A stretch of DNA of 64,000 nt, taken from NCBI GenBank assembly GCA_002633025.1, contig NMRB01000187.1, positions 205,295 through 269,294 of the forward strand, read 5' to 3'. The stretch comes from Notospermus geniculatus. Its lineage: Eukaryota > Nemertea > Pilidiophora > Heteronemertea > Lineidae. Shown here piece by piece: positions 27,701-39,700 of this stretch. The position numbers and the translations under genes were made by a program. A model generated the notes under the pieces. The model saw only the letters and a program-made list of their open reading frames with translations. It was not told the origin of the DNA and made no database searches. How positions within the stretch are numbered: the stretch's first letter is position 1; every line of letters starts with the position of its first letter.

Positions 27701-30700
27701 AAGTGTCAGTTTTTCTGCCAGTTGACCATTCCTTTCCATCATTTATTTCGGTTACTCATGCCAAAGGCTGAACATGTAACTTGGCCGTAGCCTCAGCATT
27801 TGCCTCTTAATTTTCCTCCTCCATCATCACTTCAGCAGCTGGGACTTGCTGGCTTCTCTCTCCTTGACTTGAAAGCTTTCCTCACGGCGAACCTACCAAA
27901 GCCCATTTTCTCTATGACAGCTGTTTCCCTCTCTCTTGCCATGTGGCTTTCACCAACATTTGGCTCTACAATGTGACCACATACATGTAGCAAGAGACTC
28001 GGAACCAAGAAAAATGGGTTTGATTCTGGCCAAGTCGCCACTCTGTATTCTTAACTGGTCTGAAAGGATCAAGTGATGTGCTGGATTCATGCTGCTCCTT
28101 GAGTTCCCTAGGACAGTTTCTTGGGAGACTGGGGCAATAATGTTAAGTGCTTCATGGGAAAACTACACAAAAGCTTCATATCTGTTGATATATTGCATTG
28201 TATAGAGATGGATGGACATGATGGCCGTGGCAAGCACGGAAAGAGAGGGACACTGTTCCATCAGAAATGGGCCTTGTCCATAAAAGCCATTTAAGTTTTG
28301 CAGCCAAACAACCACATTGTGTTGTAATTAACAGACTTCTTTATTTCCAGACTTGTTTCTCCCCATCTGTAGTTAAATTGATGAGTATGTAGATGAACAG
28401 AACGTCTCGCATGATGGGAACACAAATGGATTCTTGCATGACTTGTTTCGTTATGGGATGGAACAGAGCCGGCAAAGGATTGTCTGTAGTTTTGATCAAC
28501 ACGCATGCTCCATGTTGAGGCAGTGATGATGCACATTTGCAGAGACCGTGAAGCGCAGATCAGGCATGCATCAAACATGCACCGAATATGCCTCTATCAG
28601 CAGCATGGTTGGTGCATATGCATTAAATATGCTGCAAAAACTCGCTTGATTCGTCCTCTTATGAGCATCTTCTTTCTCGTTCCAGTTGAATACAGAATGG
28701 ACTCAGCTTGAAGTTATCGACCTCATTAATGATGGATCTGGCCTTGGTTTCGGGATCATTGGCGGAAAGAGCACCGGTGTTGTTGTCAAAACTATCCTGC
28801 CAGGAGGTGTCGCTGATCGAGTAAGTGGTCATTAGTTTGGTGCGGTGTTGAGGCACATTTCCACTGTGCGAGTTTTCTCACTTGACTTGGTGCTTAATGG
28901 TGATTCACAATTGTTGGTTTGTTTTATACAGACCAAGGGCACGAATGACTTCCCATTATTCTCTGTGGCTGAGTTAACCATAGAGAGCAAACTCCCAAAG
29001 TTAGAGTTAATATTTGAAAAAAGATGTTCTTCTTCATTGTACTGTACATGTTTCTAAAAGCATTCATTTCTCAACCAGGATGGCCATCTTCGCAGTGGAG
29101 ACCACATCTTACAGATCGGTGAAGTCAACGTCCGTGGCATGGGATCAGAACAAGTGGCAGCTGTCCTCCGCCAAGCAGGAAGCCATGTCAGGCTCGTTGT
29201 CGCCCGCGCCATCCATGAACCACCCCCGGTCCAGAACCCCCTCGCTCCTATCATTCCCACTCACCAGCTTGACGAACACTTGCAGCGACTCTTCTCCGCG
29301 GACAGCACAGAGCATCTCGATCAGTACGGCTACACCAATGAGAACCATGATGGTCAAATCACAGGCAGCAATTCCTTGGGCTTCATCGAACAGGCAGAGG
29401 TACATGCTGTAAGTACATCAGCATCCTCCTGTGCATTTGTTGTCTTTACCGCAAAGAGAACAACTTGGCCATATCTGCCATTGTCTCATGTGAACACGGT
29501 TATCATCCTCCCATAGGAGGGTTTGGTCACTCCTCTTCATATGCGAGCTATGGAGAGGAGCAAGACCAAAGCCCTGCTATGGGAGGATGCATGCCTAGAG
29601 GAGTTGGTATGGTAATTTGGCGACAAAAATGCAGAGCAAATTGCACCATACCTGAGATGTTCACATGTTCATGTAAAGTTGTTCTCTTGACATATTATCA
29701 CAGGATACACAGGCCTGTCACTTGGCACAGATGGTTCTCTTTCTATGTCAAATCTCCACTTAACTTGTGAAGGAATACAACTGAAGGGTCCATCAAGTGC
29801 CTTGTGATGGCTTGCCACTGTACAGACTGCTTGCCGACATGTGCATCCACACACCAGCAACACTAACATCAGGATGCATCGGAATGGTTGCATGGGTTGA
29901 CGTCGTAGAATAGGTGTGATGGGGCTGGCTACATTGGCCCAGAATATGATGTTGCATGCAGCAGGCTGAAAATATGTGTATGATTCCCCGTAAAAAAGTG
30001 TAGGACTGATGCATTATTATAGATTTTTTGTGTGTTTTGTAGCATACAGTGACGTTTGTATTACTTCGTTTGCTACATGTATGTGTACTCCGTAGCTTTA
30101 GACATGATTTCAGTTCTAAGTCATCTGCATTACAAACTGGATGTTGTATTTCTGCATCATTTCAACTCCATATGGATGCTTTTAACCAAAATTCCAGAGG
30201 CTGGGTTGGTTCCAGTTCTTCACGAGTGGTACTGCCAGAACCAATTGGTCTTTGACTGAAGCCAAAAGCCAGTGCCCTTCTGAGGATCCACCAGAAGAAC
30301 TACAATGTAGCTTGGCACATTTCTGGCGTTTCATGGACAATTTGTAAAACTTTGTCCAGAGTTTTCAACCATAAAAGTTCACATTTGATTATCAATTGTC
30401 TCTTCCCCACACAGCTCCAGCCGGCGTATACTTATGAAAGCTATGAGAACTATCAGGAGTCTCCCCTCATACAGTCAGTTCCAACTCAGATCATGTTTGA
30501 CGAAGCGACCGCCAACCATGATATGGAAGTGGCTGGTGGGGTGACTGCCCTGATGCCGGTGTTCNNNNNNNNNNNNNNNNNNNNNNNNNNNNNNNNNNNN
30601 NNNNNNNNNNNNNNNNNNNNNNNNNNNNNNNNNNNNNNNNNNNNNNNNNNNNNNNNNNNNNNNNNNNNNNNNNNNNNNNNNNNNNNNNNNNNNNNNNNNN

Positions 30701-33700
30701 NNNNNNNNNNNNNNNNNNNNNNNNNGAACCACCCCCGGTCCAGAACCCCCTCGCTCCTATCATTCCCACTCACCAGCTTGACGAACACTTGCAGCGACTC
30801 TTCTCCGCGGACAGCACAGAGCATCTCGATCAGTACGGCTACACCAATGAGAACCATGATGGTCAAATCACAGGCAGCAATTCCTTGGGCTTCATCGAAC
30901 AGGCAGAGGTACATGCTGTAAGTACATCAGCATCCTCCCGTGCATTTGTTGTCTTTACCGCAAAGAGAACAACTTGGCCATATCTGACATTGTCTCATGT
31001 GAACATGGCTATCATCCTCCCATAGGAGGGTTTGGTCACTCCTCTTCATATGCGAGCTTTCAAGAGGAGTAAGACCAAAGCCCTGCTATGGGAGGATGCA
31101 TGCCTAGAGGAGTTGGTATGGTAATTTGGCGACAAAAAGGCAGAGCAAATGGCACCATACCTGATATGTTCACATGTTCATGTAAACTCGAAGTTGTTCT
31201 CATGGCATCACGGGATGCACAGGCCTGTCACTTGGCACAGATGCTCCTTTCAACGTCAAATCTCCACTTAACTTCTGAAGGAATACAACTAAAGGGTCCA
31301 TCAAGTGCCTTGTGATGGTTTGCCCCTGTACAGACTGCTTCTCGACATGTGCATCCACACACAAGTAACACTAACATCAGGATGCATCGGAATGGTTGCA
31401 TGGGTTGACGTCGTAGAATAGTTGTGATGGGGCTGGCTACATTGGCCCAGAATATGATGTTGCATGCAACAGGCTGAAAATATGTGTATGATTCCCCGTA
31501 AAAAAGCGTAGGACTGACGCATTATTATAGATTTTTTGTGTGTTTTGTAGCATACAGTGACGTTTGTATTACTTCGTTTGCTATGTGTACTCCGTAGCTT
31601 TAGACATGATTTCAGTTCTAAGTCATCCACTTACAAACTGGATGTTGTATTTCTGCATCGTTTCAACTCCATATGGATGCTTTTAACCAAAATTCCAGAA
31701 GCTGGGTTGGTTCCAGTTCTTCACGAGTGGTACTGCCAGAGCCAACTGGTCTTTGACTGAAGCCAAAGGCCAGTGCCCTTCTGAGGATCCACCAGAAGAA
31801 CTACAATGTAGCTTGGCACATTTCTGGCGTTTCATGGACAATTTGTAAAACTTTGTCCAGAGTTTTCAACCATAAAAGTTCACATTTGATTATCAATTGT
31901 CTCTTCCCCACACAGCTCCAGCCGGCGTATACTTATGAAAGCTATGACAACTATCAGGAGTCTCCCCTCATACAGTCAGTTCCAACTCAGATCATGTTTG
32001 ACGAAGCGACCGCCAATCATGATATGGAAGTGGCTGGTGGGGTGACTGCCCTGATGCCGGTGTTCGATCAGGTAAAAATTGCATCGTCGCATCAACGTCA
32101 CACCAGCACGTCTCTTGGTTCTTGTTATGTTTGTTAATTGTTTCTGTTCTAACTTTGTTTTGGTCGTTATGTGTTCCTCCAACACCCAGTTAGGCGTACA
32201 ACATCATTTAGCAAAGATTCATGAACCAGTATTGTTCGAACAGACTTTGACAATGGAAGGATCCTTGCTTAACTGTTGTCGTAGGCCGAACTGGCCTGTT
32301 GCGATAACTGACTAATGTGATGAAACCATAGTCTTCAAGCTGTTACGCATCAAACCATCAGCAGCTTAGCAACTCCCATGCATTCTGGGGGAAGTATGTA
32401 TTGGGAATTGAACTCGTGACCTCAGAAATCACAGGTGCTAGTCTTCTACTGCACCAAGCTGCATGGCCACTTTAGTCAGACATTGGACTGCTGGTTTTGT
32501 TTTCTGGTGAGATTTTAGACCTGTGTAACAGTGTTTGAAGAACATGGTTTCTGAAGTTTGCTTGTCAGCACCAGGTTATGGTACTTAAAACCGTTTTGTG
32601 CATAAGGATTTTGGTGCGTAAGATATTGGGGACGGAACATGCTTCCCTCTGTGTGCTTAGCATCCTCCTCCACAGAACTGTTTTAGCCTGGTTTACACGC
32701 TGTCCTCTTTGATTGTATCCTACGTTCACAAACTTTTCCTCTCACAACTGTAAACCAATGTCACCACTGTTAACTACTCAGCACCAAGTCTGGCCCTTCA
32801 CCTGGAGATAAATGTGGTGTAGTACAGATCAAACCCCAGGTGCGGTCCAGGAGGTCCGGACTCCTCTCCTTGCTCTCAGCAACCAATGAATTTCATTGGC
32901 ATTGGCCAGAAATTGTATCTCACCGTCAGAGCATTCAGATTTTGAAAAGATCAGGGGAAGAAAGCCCATTCCTTTGGTACTTGCCTTCAACAACTGCCTG
33001 AAACCACCACAATCATCAGTCCCCCATGCCAAAAATTCTGGACCCTTACCTGCATCCACAGATCTCAACACAGCTCTGGGGTAGGGGGCTTCATCTGACC
33101 TCGCCTGACTTTTGAAATCGTTTACTTGAGGAACTGGTAAAGGGAATCCTTGACCTGTGACATGCCCAGTCAAAGCTTAGAACAATCACGATACACTGAT
33201 TTCCTTCTCATTGTCTTAAGTTGCCATGGCAACCAATGCTACGTCAAATTGTCCCGACATGTCAGAGAAATCAAAGAATCTGTGACAAGATATTGGTATT
33301 AATATATTGCTGATTAATTCAATAACGTAGTGTTTATTGGCTATTGTCTTTCAGTTGGCATTTGGAAAACCTGTTCATTTGTCCTTTTGATATTTCATGA
33401 TGGCATATTTCTTTCACCCATGGTTGTGAGGTGAAAGAAATGGGCCTAACTAGGCAGTTGCAAAAACTCGTGCTTTGGCCTCAACCGTAAATTGCTGGTT
33501 CCAATACATTATGGCCCGGGGCAAAATCCTAGAATCAATTCACCATGAACCTGTCACTCCATCCACACGACCGCATGATGAGGAAAGTGCCCCAGTGATA
33601 GAAAATCACTAATTCCCTCAAGAACCAATACTGACGCCTTTCACTTGATCTGGTTGGTAAATAACATTCAGACAAATTGGTTTGGTAAGGTTACTCATGA

Positions 33701-36700
33701 GTTTACTGTAGAAGTCTCTTACTTCTTGAACGAATATTGCTGTATTCTTGTGAATAACGTTGATCGCCACCAATTAGAAGAAGCCAATGGCACCTTTGGT
33801 GTATTGGTTTCATGTTCCCTGGCTTGTCGTAAAAACTGCTGTGAAATGCTTCATTTTGAAGACATTTCTGACCCGGAGCCATGCCAGCAAGCAACCTTCC
33901 TCAGATAGCTGCCACCCAGCTTTCCACCAACACTTTTCAATCAAATTTGTCAATCGCACTTTTAAGAATAAGTACTCGGAATATGTCGTCTGCTCATGTC
34001 TGGTACACAGCGGATTAAATTCATCAGCATACCAATCCAATTAAATCTCCCCGCTGCTCTCCTCGAGGTGCCAAGCAACGTGACAAGTCAAGACGTTTTC
34101 AGTTTATCGTGAAAAAACCCATTAAAATCATACATCGTGACTTGGTCTCTCATTATTGGCATTGTATGTTTCGTGATTTGTTTGGCTTGGGGTACTGAAA
34201 TATGATGTGGCATCTTTTCATGAAGTGATGCTGTAACGTGGATGCCGATGCTGAACATGGGTTTCTCCTTAAACTGCGATGTAGTACAAAAAACTGGATT
34301 TTTTGTGGCATCTCAACTTTCAGTTAGAATGCCATCAGGTGTCAAGATCAGTTGAAATACTGAGATAGTAGGTGGGCCTGGACATTATCGGCTATAGTGT
34401 AATGCCAGAAAAAATTTGAGAGCCAGGTCACTGCTCCATGTTCCAAGTTTTCTAGTGCAAGTTGTCTCTCTGTGAGCAAACTCGACCATAGAAAAGTATG
34501 GGCGGTCAAATTTTTAAAAACCAACAATGGGTAAATTGCCCATTGAGAGCCAACTCACATGAGATAACTTGGAGCAGTGCCGCTCTTCAGTTCCAACCAC
34601 TCCCATCTTGCCTTATTCTGAAATGAAAGCCGAAATGATCTTGTCCAGGCTTTACGATTCTTGACACATGGAACATCCATCATCAGCTGTCATCAAGAGC
34701 AAAAACGGTTTTGCCTTATCCCCTCCCAGACAGGTTCTCATTCAAGCTATTTTCAAACTTTAAAGCTTGGTGATACCCCAGCTGTTGCTTTGGTAGCCTT
34801 GGGTTCTGCTTTGACAGCTTTGGTCTGGATGCATCTTTCTTCAGGCGTATCAGGAGTTACTCTGGGTTTCTGCACTTGAATGATGCAAAAAAAATTTGAA
34901 TATCTAGGATTAAACTGTGAGACAATAAGCAAAAGCAGCCCTGTTATGTTAAATGGACAACTGTCATAGGATTGAGGAGGGCTTCTGATGCTTCCCTTTA
35001 GGGCAGAAGATGGTATTCTTCAGTTATCTATGTGGTTCATAAAGTTTAATTGCCTTTTCTTCATTGCAGCCTCCAAAAGATGCTGATGAAAAAGATGTGC
35101 CAGACGTGGAATATTTCGAAGTGGAGCTGACCAAGGATGATCAGGGCCTGGGCATCACGATCGCAGGTTATGTTGGGGAACTACCAACAGGTAAAGACAA
35201 GAAAATGGTGCCTGAAACAGTTTCCAAAGTGCTTGAAAAAGTCGGTCATGTGCATTCAAATTGGTTATTTAGTGCAAAGTTTTAATAAAACGCGAGATGA
35301 ATAGTTCAGCCCGCTGGTATGAACTGTCAGTGAAAGGACTTGTGAATATTTTATTAAATTTGTCTCCTTTCAAGTACTGGTTTTAGTGCACAGGGAGACA
35401 TATTCTTATTGAAAACGTTTGAGTCGAAAGTGGAATTGTATGACATTGGTGACTGCAATATGCGAGAGGTGATGTAAAAAATGAGATGTCTCATTTCAAT
35501 TTGTTGAAATATGTTCAGATGCAGAATCGGAGTTTGAAAAAGACCCTGATTATGGTAAGACAGGTTCACTCTGAATGTAGGTCAAGGTCAAGTACCGGTA
35601 AACTAGGTCATTCAAGGTCAAACAGCATGGGTCAAAAGCATCCCCTAGTTTCCGCATATGTGTGCATGATTTATTCCCCAGTGTCCGACATTTTGTAGCT
35701 TGGTGGTGGATGACCGACCGACTGCCTGCAAAAGAAATTGCAGTATTCCTTCCTGGTTTCTCCTCCTTGGGATTTCTTTGGTGTTTCTTAAAGGTTGATA
35801 TGTTGGAGGTTTCTAGAAGGGATGGGGTTCAACTCATCTTGCGTGTATTATGGTAGTGGTAGTCTCTTTGATTGTTTGTGGAAGTTGAAATGAGTAAAGA
35901 CTTCTTCTTTATTTATTTATTATAAATTCGTGGGTTAATTCTTCATTAAAACATACATATTCATGTAGATGAAACATGCCTTAAAAACATTTTACATTTA
36001 GATATCACAGAATTTGATAAAACATACATCTAAAAACATTTGGCATTGGATATCACAGATAAAATTTGCAAAGAAAAACCCACAGGGAGAAGACAGTAGG
36101 CCGAAGCCTTTAAAATTGTCCCTCCCAAAGAGTCTGGTAGCTCCACACTGCCACTACCGCAGACCACTATGATGTTGGTCTGCAAAAAAGTCTTCCTCCA
36201 ACTGGGCTCGAACCCACGGATGTCGGAAACCACTTTGTTTCTACCGGCTCTGCTGTAGCCACTAGGGTTCCAGGCTTGCCCCAACCCTGCAGCAGACCAC
36301 CCAAGCATGTAGATTTTCACATTCTGGTTTCGTTTGTAATGAAAGGTGGTCAAATATTCACCACATCTAGCTGACAAATTTGATATCACTGAGGCAAATT
36401 GCAATAGTTTGTCACTGTTGTGCAGACTGCTAGTATTGCAGAAAGTGCTGGTAACATAGTACGCGAGTTTTGTTCCATTGATTGGAATGCACCTGAAGAA
36501 CTCATATTGATAAAGTATTAATGCCAGATTAGATGGAGATTGATGAAGTGCAATACGGTAGCGTTGCCTGGAGATGACGTAAAGTCTGCGGCTGGACGTG
36601 TCTCGGTCTTTATCCGCTTGGATCGGCCGATGGCGACGTCTGTCGCCGACTGCTGTGGATTTCAATCAACCGTCGTCAAATAAGCCTGTGTTACGATTAT

Positions 36701-39700
36701 GACTGGCACCTGGTCCTGATAGTATCGGCATTGCTCATTCGATAGCAAAGCTGTCAATGTGCATGTTGACCTGAACTGATTCTGAATGGGCTTGTGAAGG
36801 AGCTTGGTTCATCCACCATTAACTAGGTGGCACTTTTGTGTCTCCGGGCTGTGTTCCGACAAAATGAATATCAATTGCATTGAAAACGAATCGGGTAATA
36901 TTTCGTAATGCTCGAAGTAATGGCCTGGCAGTCTCTTTGAAGTTTGAATCCACCGAAGGAACTGTCATCACTCAGCAGTCCTAACAATAGCTGTTCTCAG
37001 AACGTTAAACTGCCTTTTATAAATTGGCATGGCAATATCCGTTGAGATTTCCTCTCTGCTGGATCGCATGTTGTGATTTGAATTGCTAGAGTCGTTGATT
37101 GAACACTTCGTCGTGCTTTTTATGCAGGAAATTTGCGGCAGCTTTGGCATTGCCAGCATGGCTCCCATTCAGACAATGGAGTCTCTTGTTAGAACATTGC
37201 ATGGGATCAATAAGGGTCGTGTACCATCACGAAAAAAAACAACATGTCCACCATGTCCGCCTCCAGCGTCCACCACAGAGATTTCTGATATCCTGATTTT
37301 GGCTTCGTGAGGTCTGTTCCTGCTGTCATGAGAAAAAATCTGCAGAACGCAGCCGTGATTTGTTTTCTTGATATTATCCCATCCCTCTGATCACCTGCGT
37401 TGAGGAAATTGGTGCCATTGCAACGTCAGCTTGATGGCTTATGAAAGCCATTAAGTGGTTTTTTCCGCTTCCTGCACCAGCAGTTTCCTCTCCAGTTGCT
37501 ACAGTTTGACATCCATCTCATCTCATCTCTCTTTCTCTAATGGTTTTGTTGTTTCATAATGTTGATTATGTTATTCTGTCTCTCAGAACTCTCTGGGAAA
37601 CCGTTCATGTCCATATTTGTCAGAATTCATCTGCATATCTTAAATGTCGCTCCTCCATATGCGAGGTTTCTGGTGCGGGTTGGCTCTCAGTGGACAATTC
37701 ACCATTGTCCCACCGAACGAAAGTTCGGTAGGGATGTAGACAAACCCCTGTGCGTCCATCCATCAGTCCGTCCAGTGGTCAGTCCATCCATCCGTCCAGG
37801 CCGCCGTTCTTTGCAACGAAGGCAGATTTTGAGTCAGTATTTTCAGGCAAGGTGTGTGAGCAGTCAAAGGTGTGTCGCGCACCACAACCATTGCGTTGTG
37901 ACCTTTGACCCAAATTCAGTCTTCAAGGGTGAATTCAGTTACCAACATAATTATTTCCAACATGTCCAAATTGCTTTCTCCTCTCTGTTCTCCAATGCCT
38001 GCTCCAGAGAAGGTTAAATCATAAAAATCTCTTTTCTTCCAGAACTGTCAGGTATTTTCGTCAAGAGCGTGTCTGAAGGAAGTGCAGCTGACACCGACGG
38101 CAAAATAAACGTGAACGACCAAATTATTGAAGTACGTTATCTGCTGAGATTGAATTCCAAAGCCAAAATAACAAGAGATATAAAAAGTTCCTCTCTTAAT
38201 TGCTGATATTTTGTTTCAAAGCTCTCGAGTCTTTGTTTTGTTGCCTTGTTCGTCGAGAAAAGGTGAATTCTGCCCAATTATATTCTTCGATTCAAGGACA
38301 TGTCTTTTGCAAAGCGAGTGCAATCTGTAATTAACTCACTTTAAAGATGATATTCTATGAGAGATCAGTGGATGTCTTGATGGAAAAAATGATGGATTCA
38401 CCTGAAGCCTGCATTGAAAGTTTTTAAAAAGCAAGTTTATCTTTGAATGTACGTCTAATAAGATGCCAAAGAGTATGGTTTAAATCATCGCTGTTCTCCA
38501 TCCTAGGTTGACGGCCAGAGTTTGGATGGGTTCACCAATCACCAAGCCGTGGAAGTCTTGAAGAAAACGGGTCAAGTCGTCCGACTGAAGCTGGCACGGT
38601 ATCACCGCGGACCCAAATATGAACAGCTACAACAGTACACCGGTGAGGTTCTATTATATTGTAGTGAGAACTTGGTATAAAGGCCTCTAAACACCTGTCC
38701 AGTGTTAATGCCTCCACACTCTTGTCCAGTGTAAAGGCTATGAAGTTACAAGTCCAACATCCTTACCCCCATACAGCCATGTTCCCTGGTAACTGTGTTC
38801 TCAGATTCCCTTTATTGAGAGGTGTCAATTATACTTGTACTTGATTGAATATCATTTATTCTTCAGCCCAAGCAAACCTTCCACCCTTCAACGGTGACGA
38901 CATGCCAGATGGGACAAACATTAATCTTGATGAGATTGACCTCATGACCGGCGAAGACTTAAGTAAGTCGCATAACTTATTCATTCTTTGTTTCCATGGT
39001 TTTGCCAGTGTTGTATAAAATGGGAGGGATCTCTCCAGGATTAGTGTTGGTTGCTGCAGATAGATGTCTCTACTGTCATTTTCCTGCCTCATTACCCATT
39101 GACGTTATCGTTCTTAACTATTTGAAGAGATGTTGACTAGTTCAGTGTGTTCCATATAGATGGCACCACTAGAACATCCCCCGGTAGGATAACATTCACG
39201 CTTGGTGTCAACTTGCCTTGTGGATGCACTGGCGGTACCTTCACCGTGTGGGCAAGTAAAAGATCCTGATCCAAGTGAGCTAGGTTCCATTGAACGCAAT
39301 AATTTCCGATGCCACGGATGTGAGCCAGTTCCGATCTGATTTCCGCACCCCTGTGTCAACTGTCCCTTGCCCATCATGACCTGGGAAATGCATGCTGTGT
39401 TGATTGGGAATTTGATGGGTTGATTATGAAAAATGGGGCAAGATCATTTTGATCGACATTTCCTAACGATTATGCTTACCTGGGAATGTTCTCCTTTGAT
39501 GATTGAAGCAATGACTTGTGGGAGCCGTCAGGGAAATTCTTCATGACTTGCCGGGCAAGAACAACGACAGTTATGAAAACTATACATACATGTACACAAT
39601 GATGGTTATTGAACTATCAAAAATTATCAACAAAATCAGTTTTAATACAATGATACAAAATAGCGGTACAAGATGAACATACATGTACCTGTACCAAATT

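Larger units (their letters stand above)
12796..28685. other. Intron, 15.9 kb
   Basis: No exon seen between PDZ1 and PDZ2. It holds five TIR-family pieces (13209-13385, 16940-17035, 17640-17770, 17805-17950, 18975-19155), a 171-bp repeat (22150-22735) and a 38-40-bp minisatellite (24675-25065). The stretches 13400-16900, 19160-22140, 22740-24670 and 25070-28685 show nothing I can name. Confidence 0.7.
32072..35069. other. Intron, 3.0 kb, with a SINE and a TIR element
   Basis: No exon seen. It holds a minus-strand tRNA-like SINE head near 32403-32456 and a TIR element at 34429-34581. A 114-codon minus-strand frame at 32829-33173 has no recognisable domain and is not called. Confidence 0.75.
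35191..38042. other. Intron, 2.9 kb, with SINE and TIR pieces
   Basis: No exon seen. It holds a minus-strand tRNA-like SINE near 36204-36267, half of a TIR element at 37643-37706, and a dispersed repeat that starts with a short hairpin (37712-37729) followed by GTCCATCC-type simple repeats to about 37805. Confidence 0.75.

Noticed and set aside
30352-30921. 189-codon open frame crossing the second N gap
   Set aside because: It joins exon 4 sequence through N to a different frame of the repeated exon 3; an artefact.
36180-36267. tRNA gene on the minus strand
   Set aside because: A and B boxes are present but the acceptor and anticodon arms do not pair; SINE head instead.
36030-36665. 211-codon open frame on the minus strand
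   Set aside because: It overlaps a tRNA-derived SINE, has mixed unrelated composition and no recognised domain or splice context; most likely chance.
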